This document shows, piece after piece, positions 1-6,935 of a stretch of DNA of 20,730 nucleotides (within the stretch, counting starts at the first letter, position 1; every line of letters starts with the position of its first letter). Both the position numbers and the translations under genes were made by a program. The notes under the pieces were generated by a model, which worked only from the letters and a program-made list of their open reading frames with translations, ran no database searches and was not told where the DNA came from. The DNA comes from Betaproteobacteria bacterium (lineage in GTDB: Bacteria > Pseudomonadota > Gammaproteobacteria > Burkholderiales > Burkholderiaceae), in the NCBI GenBank assembly GCA_009921765.1, contig RFXC01000051.1, positions 1 to 20,730 on the forward strand. The letters are read 5' to 3'.

Positions 1-132
1 CGGCGTGAACCGGTGCTGCTGTCGCTTTACACCGTCGATGATCTTCGCGGTGCGCTGCGGCGTGGCGCGTCCGGGCTTGCCGAGCGAGGCGATCTCGCGG
101 CGCTGCGTCAACTCGCCGACGCCTCCTCATGA
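1..132 (+). CDS. 3' end of an unidentified gene (partial)
   Basis: The frame starting at base 1 is open for 43 codons and ends in TGA at 130-132. The visible C-terminus includes VLLSLYTVDDLRGAL and ends LRQLADASS; it looks helical and charged, with no motif I recognise. The stop overlaps the tlpA start in the four bases ATGA (129-132), so the two genes are probably translationally coupled. In Burkholderia relatives the gene next to tlpA is often mpl, but these residues do not resemble the Mpl C-terminus as I know it, so I give no name. The rest lies outside the window. Confidence 0.6.
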   Translation, partial: RREPVLLSLYTVDDLRGALRRGASGLAERGDLAALRQLADASS

Positions 133-674
133 TGCCGGTTGACCGCTCGTCGTCCCGCCGCCCGATGCTGGCGGCGCTGGGAATCGCATGCCTCGCGGGC
201 GGGGCCTGGTTTGCCTGGCAGGGTGACCCCTCTGGCGGGCCAGGCGAAGCGGCGCTTGAGACTTTTCTGGGCGCAAGCTGGACCGATGCGGACGGACGGC
301 CCTTTGACAGCGCCGCCCTGCGTGGTCGGGCACTGGTACTCAACTTCTGGGCGACCTGGTGCCCACCCTGCGTGGAGGAAATGCCCGAACTCGACGCGCT
401 CAGCCGCGAACTGGCGCCCAAGGGTGTTCAGGTGGTCGGTATCGGCATCGATTCAGTAGCCAAAATCCAGCAATTTGCTCAAAAATCCGGGTTTTCCTAT
501 CCGCTCCTGCCGGCTGGCGCGAGCGGCGCCGAACTCACCCGGGCATTCGGAAACGCCTCCGCGGCCCTGCCCTACACCGTTGTGATTGGGCGCGATGGTC
601 GTGTCCGGGAGCGCATTCTGGGGCGTTTCAAGCTGGAAAGCCTACGGAAGGCCGCCCTGTCAGCCGCCGGGTAG
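129..674 (+). CDS. tlpA: TlpA/ResA-family thioredoxin-like protein, membrane-anchored
   Basis: This 181-residue protein has an N-terminal hydrophobic anchor at about residues 12-30 after a short Arg-rich stretch, so the thioredoxin domain (about 45-178) should face the periplasm. The redox motif WCPPC is at 77-81 and the cis-proline typical of the thioredoxin fold is in ALPYT (Pro148). Family members reduce apo-cytochrome c or other exported proteins, receiving electrons from DsbD/CcdA. The cysteine before Gly-Gly at residue 21 lacks a good lipobox, so an uncleaved anchor is more likely than a lipoprotein. ATG 129 overlaps the upstream stop; ATG 132 is an equally possible start. The exact partner protein cannot be told from sequence. 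Confidence 0.9.
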   Translation: MMPVDRSSSRRPMLAALGIACLAGGAWFAWQGDPSGGPGEAALETFLGASWTDADGRPFDSAALRGRALVLNFWATWCPPCVEEMPELDALSRELAPKGVQVVGIGIDSVAKIQQFAQKSGFSYPLLPAGASGAELTRAFGNASAALPYTVVIGRDGRVRERILGRFKLESLRKAALSAAG

Positions 675-809
675 GTATCGGTGCGCTGCGCTTTTTGCTA
701 GGTTCCTGCTTCAAATTGGGCTAAGATTCGCGATCTTTCCTGCATCCGACATCTTTCACTGCCTCATCGGCGTAGTGTCGACACGCGAGTCGGTGCGGGC
801 GGCAGGGGC

Positions 810-837
810 CCGCGCTCCTGGCAGCACTAGGGCGCGG
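810..837 (+). other. Hairpin in the accB leader
   Basis: The 192-bp gap between tlpA and accB holds no gene. Within it CCGCGCTCCT (810-819) pairs with AGGGCGCGG (829-837), leaving one bulged T and a 9-base loop. It is not followed by a T-run, so it is not a classical terminator. A 10-bp palindrome GTGTCGACAC lies at 775-784. TAAGAT at 722-727 could be a -10, but no good -35 sits at the right distance. A regulatory role for the acc operon is only a guess. Confidence 0.3.
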
Positions 838-866
838 TCTGAGAGCGGTCCGTCAGAGGTACGAGC

Positions 867-1349
867 ATGGATCTGAGAAAACTTAAAACGCTGATCGACC
901 TGGTGTCCGAGTCTGGCATTTCCGAACTCGAGATCACAGAGGGTGAGGGGCGGGTGCGAATCGTCAAGGCGGTCGCACCCCAGGCCATCCCGATTCCAGC
1001 CATCATGCCTGCGCCGATCGCCGTTGCGCCTGCGGCGGCAGCCGAGGGCTCGGCAGCCGCAGCGGCTGTGTCCTCCCCGGCTCTGGCCGAGGAACCGCCC
1101 AAAGCGGCCACCGGCCACGTGGTCAAATCGCCGATGGTGGGCACGTTTTACCGCTCCGCACAGCCTGGCTCCGAGTCGTTTGTCTCGGTGGGCAGCAAGG
1201 TCCGTCAGGGCGACACGCTCTGCATCATCGAAGCGATGAAGCTCATGAACGAGATCGAGACCGATTGCGACGGCACCGTGAAGGCGGTACTGGTTGAAAA
1301 CGGCTCGCCGGTCGAGTTCGGCCAGCCGCTTTTCGTCATCGAACCCTGA
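867..1349 (+). CDS. accB: Biotin carboxyl carrier protein of acetyl-CoA carboxylase (BCCP)
   Basis: This 160-residue subunit carries the biotin that shuttles CO2 from biotin carboxylase to the carboxyltransferase, the first committed step of fatty-acid synthesis. It has a conserved N-terminal segment (1-35), a Pro/Ala-rich flexible linker (about 36-80) and a C-terminal biotinyl/lipoyl domain (84-160). The biotinylation motif EAMKLMNEI (122-130) places the modified lysine at K125. AGAGG at 855-859 lies seven bases before ATG 867. accC follows after 22 bp, the usual accBC operon. The length matches the E. coli protein (156 residues). Identification is secure. Confidence 0.97.
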   Translation: MDLRKLKTLIDLVSESGISELEITEGEGRVRIVKAVAPQAIPIPAIMPAPIAVAPAAAAEGSAAAAAVSSPALAEEPPKAATGHVVKSPMVGTFYRSAQPGSESFVSVGSKVRQGDTLCIIEAMKLMNEIETDCDGTVKAVLVENGSPVEFGQPLFVIEP

Positions 1350-1371
1350 AGCCGGTCGGCCGGAGCCCCGA

Positions 1372-2727
1372 ATGTTCGAGAAGATCCTGATCGCCAATCG
1401 CGGCGAGATCGCGCTTCGGGTGCAGCGCGCCTGCCGCGAACTGGGCATCAAGACGGTCGTCGTGCATTCACAGGCCGATACCGAAGCGAAATACGTGAAG
1501 CTCGCCGACGAGTCGGTGTGCATCGGGCCACCGCCTTCGCGTGAGAGTTACCTCAACATCCCTGCAATCATCAGCGCGGCCGAAGTCACCGATGCCGAGG
1601 CGATCCATCCCGGCTATGGCTTTCTGTCCGAGAACGCCGATTTTGCCGAGCGGGTGGAAAAAAGTGGCTTCGTTTTTATCGGACCGCGCCCCGAATCGAT
1701 TCGCCTGATGGGCGACAAGGTCTCGGCCAAAGATGCCATGAAGAAGGCTGGGGTGCCCGTGGTGCCCGGGTCTGAGGGCGCGCTGCCCGATGACCCGAAA
1801 GAGGTGTTGCGGATTGCGCGCGCCGTGGGTTACCCGGTGATCATCAAGGCGGCCGGCGGCGGTGGCGGCCGCGGCATGCGGATCGTGCATACCGAAGCCG
1901 CGCTCACCAACGCGGTCACGATGACGCGCTCGGAGGCGCAGTCGGCCTTCGGCAACCCGTCGGTGTATCTGGAAAAGTTTCTCGAGAATCCGCGCCACAT
2001 TGAGATCCAGGTACTGGCAGATGGGGGGCGTAACGCCATCTATCTTGGCGAGCGCGATTGCTCCATGCAGCGGCGGCATCAGAAAATCATCGAGGAGGGG
2101 CCTGCGCCGGGCATCTCGCGGCGACTGCTCGATCGTATCGGCGCGCGCTGTGCCGATGCGTGCCGCAAGATGGGCTATCGCGGTGCGGGCACGTTCGAGT
2201 TCCTGTTCGAAGATGACGAGTTCTACTTCATCGAAATGAATACCCGGGTGCAGGTCGAGCATCCGGTCACTGAACTCATCACTGGTATTGACATCGTGCA
2301 GGAGCAGATCCGGATCGCGGCTGGCGAGCCGCTGCGGATCAAGCAGCGTGATGTCACGGTGCGCGGTCACGCTATCGAATGCCGGATCAACGCCGAAGAC
2401 CCCTATCGGTTCACCCCGTCGCCGGGGCGAATTACCGCTTGGCATCCGCCCGGCGGACCCGGCATACGCGTGGATTCACACGCCTATACCGGCTATGTGG
2501 TGCCGCCTCACTATGACTCCATGATCGGCAAGGTGCTCGCTTACGGCGACACCCGTGAGCAGGCGCTTCGCCGGATGCGGATCGCGCTGTCGGAAATGGC
2601 GGTGGAGGGCATCCTCACCAACCTTCCGCTTCATCGCGAACTGCTCGCCGACGCGCGCTTTGTCGCGGGCGGTACGTCGATTCATTATCTCGAGAACAAG
2701 CTCGCTCAACGCAGGACTGCTGGCTGA
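1372..2727 (+). CDS. accC: Biotin carboxylase subunit of acetyl-CoA carboxylase
   Basis: The 451-residue protein carboxylates biotin on AccB using ATP and bicarbonate. It has an N-terminal biotin-carboxylase domain (IANRGEIA at 7-14), an ATP-grasp domain with glycine loop GGGGGRGM (162-169) and ATP lysines K116 and K159, and the metal/catalytic segment [15 protein letters not shown] (287-301). E288, N290, R292 and E296 fall at the same numbers as in E. coli AccC (449 residues). The frame is open further upstream, but ATG 1372 is chosen because it gives the conserved N-terminus [13 protein letters not shown] and follows CGGAG at 1361-1365. prmA begins three bases after the stop. Confidence 0.97.
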   Translation: MFEKILIANRGEIALRVQRACRELGIKTVVVHSQADTEAKYVKLADESVCIGPPPSRESYLNIPAIISAAEVTDAEAIHPGYGFLSENADFAERVEKSGFVFIGPRPESIRLMGDKVSAKDAMKKAGVPVVPGSEGALPDDPKEVLRIARAVGYPVIIKAAGGGGGRGMRIVHTEAALTNAVTMTRSEAQSAFGNPSVYLEKFLENPRHIEIQVLADGGRNAIYLGERDCSMQRRHQKIIEEGPAPGISRRLLDRIGARCADACRKMGYRGAGTFEFLFEDDEFYFIEMNTRVQVEHPVTELITGIDIVQEQIRIAAGEPLRIKQRDVTVRGHAIECRINAEDPYRFTPSPGRITAWHPPGGPGIRVDSHAYTGYVVPPHYDSMIGKVLAYGDTREQALRRMRIALSEMAVEGILTNLPLHRELLADARFVAGGTSIHYLENKLAQRRTAG

Positions 2728-2730
2728 CGC

Positions 2731-3627
2731 ATGTTCACCGAGCTCGTGTTCACCGTGGCCGGTGAAGAGGTTGAACGCTGGTCCGATGCCCTGCTCGAGG
2801 CTGGCGCGCTGTCGGTCGAAGCCGAGGATGCCGACGCAGATTCTCCCGACGAGCAGGCGATTTTTGGTGAGCCCGGCGAACCCGTGCCGGTGGCGGCCTG
2901 GGCGAGAACCCGTCTTCGTACGCTGCTCGATGGCGACGCCGATGCGGCTGCCGTGCTCGCGCTTGCGGCAGATCACTGCGGTCTGCCGGGGCCGTCCTTT
3001 ACGCTGCAGCCGATTGCCGACCAGGATTGGGTGCGGCTCACCCAGGCGCAGTTCGAACCCATTCGGGTGGGGCCTCGTCTCATGATTGTGCCGAGTTGGC
3101 ATCTCGAAGCCGTGCGACCCCATGTCGAGGGTGCGCAGCTGATCATGTTGGACCCGGGGCTTGCGTTTGGTACCGGAAGTCATCCGACCACGCGCATGTG
3201 TCTGGAGTGGCTCGATACCCATCTCGAACCGGGGCAATCGGTGATTGATTACGGTTGTGGGTCGGGCATTCTCGCAATTGCCGCCGCAAGGCTTGGCGCT
3301 CATCCGGTCAGTGCCATCGATATCGATCCGCAGGCGCTGGTCAGTACGCGCGACAACGCGCTCGCCAATGGGGTGACGCTACAGATCATGGCCGCGGAAT
3401 CTGCACGACCCGACCCGGCAGCGGTGGTGGTCGCCAATATCCTTGCCAACCCGCTCAGGCTTCTCGCGCCGCTCCTCAGCTCGCTGGTGAGGCCTGGCGG
3501 GTCGCTGGTGCTGGCTGGCTTGCTTGAGCGGCAGGCCGATGAATTGCGTGCGCTCTATCCACAGATCGCGCTCGAGGTCTATGCGCGTCGCGAGGGCTGG
3601 GCCTGCCTCGCCGGCGTACGGCGCTGA
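2731..3627 (+). CDS. prmA: Ribosomal protein L11 methyltransferase
   Basis: This 298-residue SAM-dependent enzyme methylates ribosomal protein L11. The N-terminal substrate-recognition domain spans about 1-100. The catalytic domain shows the PrmA signature LDPGLAFGTGSHPTT (140-154), the SAM-binding DYGCGSG loop (173-179), acidic motif DIDP (197-200) and NILANPL (236-242). The length matches the family (about 293-300). It starts three bases after accC with no strong Shine-Dalgarno of its own, so it probably depends on translation of accC. The accC-prmA linkage is common in beta- and gammaproteobacteria. Identification is secure. Confidence 0.96.
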   Translation: MFTELVFTVAGEEVERWSDALLEAGALSVEAEDADADSPDEQAIFGEPGEPVPVAAWARTRLRTLLDGDADAAAVLALAADHCGLPGPSFTLQPIADQDWVRLTQAQFEPIRVGPRLMIVPSWHLEAVRPHVEGAQLIMLDPGLAFGTGSHPTTRMCLEWLDTHLEPGQSVIDYGCGSGILAIAAARLGAHPVSAIDIDPQALVSTRDNALANGVTLQIMAAESARPDPAAVVVANILANPLRLLAPLLSSLVRPGGSLVLAGLLERQADELRALYPQIALEVYARREGWACLAGVRR

Positions 3628-3654
3628 GCGCACGGTATCCACACGGAGGAAAAC

Positions 3655-4599
3655 ATGACGGGACGGGTAATGATCAGCGGTTCGGTGGCCTACGACACCA
3701 TCATGGTGTTCGACGGTCACTTCAAGGACCACATCCTGGCCAACCAGGTACACATGCTCAATGTGTCGTTTCTGACGCCGCGGCTCAAGCGCGAGTTCGG
3801 TGGCTGCGCCGCCAATATCGCCTACAGCCTGAAGCAGTTGGGCGGTGATCCGCTGGTGCTCGCCGCCGTTGGGCGCGATGGTTCGGATTATCTCCAGCGC
3901 CTGCGCGCGCTCGGCATCGACACCGCACGGGTGCGCGCCTTCGACGACCAGTACACGGCACAGGCGTTCATCACCACCGATCTGTCCGACAACCAGATCA
4001 CCGCGTTTCATCCTGGCGCCATGGGCAGTGCCGATCAGGTGAGCGCACAGTCCGAGGGCGAGCGCATTGCTTGGGGCATCGTAGCGCCGAACGGCAAGGC
4101 GGCGATGATGCGGCATGCGAGCGAATTTGCGGCGCAGGGCATTCCGTTCATTTTCGATCCCGGTCAGGGCTTGCCCATGTTTGATGGCGAGGAGTTGCGC
4201 AGCCTGATCACCCTGGCTACGGCGCTGACGGTCAACGACTATGAGGCGAAGCTCCTGAGCGACCGCACGGGCTGGTCCGAGGAAGACATTGCTGCCAGGC
4301 TGAAGGCGCTCGTGATCACCCGGGGTGCAGAAGGCTCCACGCTCTTTGAAGGCGGCGCGCGCCAGACGATCACTGCGGCATCGATCACTCGCGCTGTGGA
4401 CCCCACGGGTTGCGGCGACGCCTACCGTTCCGGTCTGCTCTACGGGCTGGCCCAGGGCTGGAGCTGGCTTGATTCGGCGCGGCTCGGCAGTGTGTTGGGC
4501 GCGGCCAAGATCGAGCACGCAGGCGCACAGAATCATCCGGTCGATCGGGCCGAACTGAGCGCGCGCTTTGCAGCCGCGTATGGCCGTACGCCCTGGTAG
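3655..4599 (+). CDS. PfkB-family kinase (adenosine kinase-like, substrate uncertain)
   Basis: This 314-residue protein belongs to the ribokinase/PfkB fold. Near the N-terminus FGGCAANIAY (48-57) takes the place of the usual GGxxxN substrate signature. The C-terminal signature DPTGCGDAYRSG (249-260) contains the anion hole and the catalytic base D255. The PfkB fold phosphorylates sugars or nucleosides with ATP; closely similar proteins are often labelled adenosine kinase, but the substrate cannot be fixed here. A strong ribosome site, GGAGGAA (3646-3652), precedes ATG 3655. It follows prmA by 27 bp, so co-transcription with the acc operon is likely. The metabolic link to AccBC/PrmA is not obvious. 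Confidence 0.87.
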   Translation: MTGRVMISGSVAYDTIMVFDGHFKDHILANQVHMLNVSFLTPRLKREFGGCAANIAYSLKQLGGDPLVLAAVGRDGSDYLQRLRALGIDTARVRAFDDQYTAQAFITTDLSDNQITAFHPGAMGSADQVSAQSEGERIAWGIVAPNGKAAMMRHASEFAAQGIPFIFDPGQGLPMFDGEELRSLITLATALTVNDYEAKLLSDRTGWSEEDIAARLKALVITRGAEGSTLFEGGARQTITAASITRAVDPTGCGDAYRSGLLYGLAQGWSWLDSARLGSVLGAAKIEHAGAQNHPVDRAELSARFAAAYGRTPW

Positions 4600-4651
4600 C
4601 TGATTGCGATCGTGGCCGGGTGACGGGGCCGGCCGCGCGGGTTGCGAGGGC

Positions 4652-5194
4652 TCAGATGGCGGGTGCGATGGCCCGTGCCACAGACAGTCCGACCTGCGCG
4701 AGCAGAATCACGATCAGCGGGGACAGGTCAACGCCGCCCAGACGCGGCAGCCGCCGCTGGATGGGCGACAGGATCGGTTCGGTGAGCAGGTGCAGCATCG
4801 GGGCGATGGGGGCATGAGGATTGACCCAGGACAGAATCACCTGCAGAAGCAGCGAACCGATAAGCAGCCACAGCACCCAGCGAATCAGCCAGAGCACGGC
4901 GAGCAACACCACCGAACCGAACGAAGGGGTGCGTGACGCGTAGAGCAGAACAAACACCACCGCCAGCGCGAGCGCAAGCAGCATGGCCGCCAGCAGACAG
5001 GAACCGTCGAAATGCCCCTTCCGGGGCAGGACCGAGCGCAGCGGTCGCACCATCCACTCGGTGAAGGTGAACACGAAATGGCCCACCGGGTCGCGCAGCG
5101 CCATGCCTAGCCAGACCATCCACAACCGCAGCACACAGGCAGCCGCCAGCAGACTGCCGATTGTGTCCACGACGAGCCACAGCACCTCTTGCAT
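4652..5194 (-). CDS. yggT: YggT-family integral membrane protein
   Basis: This 180-residue protein is nearly all hydrophobic, with membrane segments near residues 1-33, 64-85, 92-121 and 155-178. Two YGGT repeats are visible: one ending TEWMVRPLRSVLP and one containing SWVNPHAP followed by LTEPILSPIQRRLP. Family members are inner-membrane proteins linked to osmotic or ionic tolerance, and to division or chloroplast-nucleoid functions in other lineages; the mechanism is unknown. The frame is open for 15 codons further upstream, but the start at 5194 is chosen because AGGAGGAAGGG lies directly before it. It converges with the kinase gene; the 52-bp gap has GGCCGG/CCGGCC (4614-4619/4629-4634) without a T-run. 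Confidence 0.9.
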   Translation of the reverse strand: MQEVLWLVVDTIGSLLAAACVLRLWMVWLGMALRDPVGHFVFTFTEWMVRPLRSVLPRKGHFDGSCLLAAMLLALALAVVFVLLYASRTPSFGSVVLLAVLWLIRWVLWLLIGSLLLQVILSWVNPHAPIAPMLHLLTEPILSPIQRRLPRLGGVDLSPLIVILLAQVGLSVARAIAPAI

Positions 5195-5280
5195 CCCTTC
5201 CTCCTGGCCCCCTTGCTTGACGCGGCGATCGTAACCCAACAGAGTGCCGGGCGTTTACTGACCTTCTCAAGGCCGTTATT

Positions 5281-6474
5281 TTGACTGACATCGACCCGCG
5301 TGCGGAGCGGTGGCGAGTGACGAGTGCGCTGATGGTTGCAAGCGCGCTGAACATCCCGTTTGGCACGATCTACGCGTTCAGCGTGTTTTTGCGGCCGATG
5401 GAGCAACAACTCGCTGTCTCGCGTACCGAAATGAGCATTGTGTTCGCGAGTGCAACGGTTGCGCTTGCGCTGGGCATGAATCTGTTGCCGCCGCTTGCAC
5501 GGCGAATGAGCGGGGTAATGCTCATACCGGCCGCCGGGCTGATCGGTGCGCTGGGAATCGTGATCGTCACGCAGGCGCAAGGCTTCTGGATGCTGTTCAT
5601 TGGCTACGGCGTGTTGTTCGGTCTTGGGGGCGGACTCTCGTTTACCGCGGTTCAGCAGTGTGTGAATCAGGCCACTGTGCGGCCCAGCGGCTTGGCCAAC
5701 GGGTATGTGGTGAGCACCTACCCGATCGGCGCGATGATCGGTGCGCCCGTGTTCAGCGCGACACTCCACCTGTGGGGCATCGGCCCGACGCTTTGGATGC
5801 TCGCGGGGGTGTTGGGTTGCGCGGGCGTGCTTGGAGGGTGGCTGTTTCGGCGAGCTGGGCTCACGCTCCTCTCGGCTGCTGCGGCGCAGTCGCCCCCGCA
5901 GCCGGTATCGCTGTCTGACCCGGTTTTCACGCGGCTCTTTGCAGTGTTCTTTCTCTCCGCTTCGGCTGGGCTCATGGTGCTGGGGCAGGCGGCTGCGATG
6001 CTGCATGCCTATGGCGCGGGGGCGGGCATGGCGGCTGCTGCCACCACCGTAATTACAGCCGTGCTGGCCGCCTCACGGCTGGCAGGCGGCTGGCTGGTTG
6101 ATCACTGGCAGATGCGAAGCGTGGCGGTTGGCGCCAATCTCTGCGCCTTCGCAGGTGCTGTGCTGATCACGCTCTGGCCGGTGCCGCTGTCGGCGCTCTT
6201 TGCGTTGTCGCTGCTCGGTGCGGGCTACGGCCTCATGTCCGGGGCAAGCGCCGGGTACATTCCCCGACTCTGGCCGCGTGACCTGTTTGCTGCGATTGCA
6301 GCGCGGCTCTATGTTGCCTGGTGCCTGGCCGCGGTATGCCTGCCGGTGCTTGCTGGCTGGTTGTTTGATCTGACGGGCAGCTATCGCGCTGCGGTCATGG
6401 TGGCGGCAGCGGGCAATCTGGTCGGGGTTTGGCTGGCACGCCGGATCGCGTTGACAGGCGCTCGGACGCCCTGA
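5281..6474 (+). CDS. MFS transporter, oxalate/formate antiporter-like
   Basis: The 397-residue protein is strongly hydrophobic throughout and consistent with 12 transmembrane helices. The opening helix with NIPFGTIYAFSVF resembles the OFA (OxlT-like) subfamily, where the helix-1 pattern is G-x-x-Y-x-x-S-V-F. The inter-half MFS motif appears as SRLAGGWLVDHW. The substrate is unknown; an organic anion would fit the subfamily. The start is a TTG at 5281, chosen because it keeps the short polar N-terminus (TDIDPRAERWRV) before helix 1; AAGG lies at 5269-5272. The next Met, at residue 18, would cut into the first helix. It is divergent from yggT, with 86 bp between. Confidence 0.85.
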   Translation: MTDIDPRAERWRVTSALMVASALNIPFGTIYAFSVFLRPMEQQLAVSRTEMSIVFASATVALALGMNLLPPLARRMSGVMLIPAAGLIGALGIVIVTQAQGFWMLFIGYGVLFGLGGGLSFTAVQQCVNQATVRPSGLANGYVVSTYPIGAMIGAPVFSATLHLWGIGPTLWMLAGVLGCAGVLGGWLFRRAGLTLLSAAAAQSPPQPVSLSDPVFTRLFAVFFLSASAGLMVLGQAAAMLHAYGAGAGMAAAATTVITAVLAASRLAGGWLVDHWQMRSVAVGANLCAFAGAVLITLWPVPLSALFALSLLGAGYGLMSGASAGYIPRLWPRDLFAAIAARLYVAWCLAAVCLPVLAGWLFDLTGSYRAAVMVAAAGNLVGVWLARRIALTGARTP

Positions 6475-6508
6475 ATAAAAACGGGGCAACGCGCAAGCGT
6501 TGCCCCGT
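6475..6508 (-). terminator. Rho-independent terminator for the histone H1-like locus
   Basis: ACGGGGCAACGC (6481-6492) and GCGTTGCCCCGT (6497-6508) form a perfect 12-bp stem around a 4-base loop. Read on the minus strand the stem is followed by TTTTT (6481-6477, the last pair overlapping the stem) and then ATT. The plus strand has only TTAAAG after the stem, so the minus direction is favoured. It also sits immediately behind the MFS stop and may slow readthrough both ways. Confidence 0.8.
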
Positions 6509-6518
6509 TAAAGCCTCT

Positions 6519-6536
6519 GCCCGGATCACTCCGGGC
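6519..6536 (-). other. Short perfect hairpin in the 3' UTR of the histone H1-like remnant
   Basis: GCCCGGA (6519-6525) and TCCGGGC (6530-6536) form a perfect 7-bp stem with loop TCAC. It lies seven bases after the minus-strand stop of the histone-like frame and upstream of the terminator at 6481-6508. It has no T-run of its own and may simply stabilise the 3' end of the transcript. Confidence 0.45.
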
Positions 6537-6542
6537 GCAAGC

Positions 6543-6779
6543 TTACGGACGGTTCCCGGTCGGGAACGGCCATGCTGCCGCTGGATTCAGCGGCTGCGCA
6601 GCAGGGGCAGCCGCAGCGGGGGCAGCGGCGGGTTTCTTGGCGGCTTTTTTCGCAGGCTTTTTAGCAGCTTTTTTCGCAGCCGCTTTCTTGGCTGGCTTTT
6701 TCGCAGCGGCTTTCTTGGCTGGCTTCTTCGCCGCCGCTTTCTTGGCTGCTGGCTTCTTCGCTGCTGCTTTCTTGGCCGC
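6543..6779 (-). pseudogene. Histone H1-like DNA-binding protein, 3' remnant lacking a start
   Basis: The minus frame ending in TAA (6543-6545) encodes 78 residues: an Ala/Lys/Pro repeat of AAKKP/AAAKKP units with 11 Lys-Lys pairs (residues 1-49), an Ala/Pro linker, and the tail LNPAAAWPFPTGNRP. That tail is the hallmark of Burkholderiales histone H1-like nucleoid proteins, which bind DNA through lysine-rich tails. In-frame TAG (6780-6782) stands directly before the first repeat, and no ATG, GTG or TTG occurs inside the frame, so nothing can be translated as it stands. The upstream terminator at 6831-6861 leaves little room for a promoter and N-terminus. A deletion, or a collapsed repeat in the assembly, is likely. 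The matching Phe/Ala frame on the plus strand is a shadow. Confidence 0.75.
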
Positions 6780-6807
6780 CTACGCGTACGCTAATGAATT
6801 CGGGAGT

Positions 6808-6825
6808 CAGCGCGGTGGCGCGCTG
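6808..6825. other. 7-bp perfect hairpin between nrdB and the histone remnant
   Basis: CAGCGCG (6808-6814) pairs with CGCGCTG (6819-6825) around loop GTGG. It lies just past the nrdB terminator on the minus strand. No T-run follows on either side. Its function is unknown. Confidence 0.35.
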
Positions 6826-6830
6826 AAATG

Positions 6831-6861
6831 AAAAACGCCGGCTGGTTGGGCACGGCGTTTT
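6831..6861 (-). terminator. Rho-independent terminator of nrdB (probably bidirectional)
   Basis: AAAACGCCG (6832-6840) pairs with CGGCGTTTT (6853-6861) around a 12-base loop. On the minus strand the stem runs into TTTTT (6835-6831) about 75 nt after the nrdB stop; on the plus strand it ends in TTTT. A further GC-rich stem, GGCGGCC/GGCCGCC (6889-6895/6901-6907), lies between it and the nrdB stop. Confidence 0.8.
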
Positions 6862-6935
6862 CAAAAGCGGGAGGGGGAGCGAGGGCGAGGCGGCCTTGCG
6901 GGCCGCCGCCCTGATGCGCGAGAGGCGAGAGGGTC

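Noticed and set aside
1294..1371. Longer accC N-terminus
   Set aside because: The extra 26 residues overlap the accB end and are basic and Ser-rich. The conserved AccC N-terminus and a ribosome site point to ATG 1372.
3379..4536. 385-codon minus-strand frame opposite prmA and the PfkB kinase
   Set aside because: It spans the opposite strand of two well-supported genes and has no family motif.
6637..6831. Hydrophobic Phe/Ala repeat peptide on the plus strand (FFAAAFLA units)
   Set aside because: It is the reverse complement of the Lys/Ala histone-like repeat. The opposite strand has the known LNPAAAWPFPTGNRP tail and a matching terminator.
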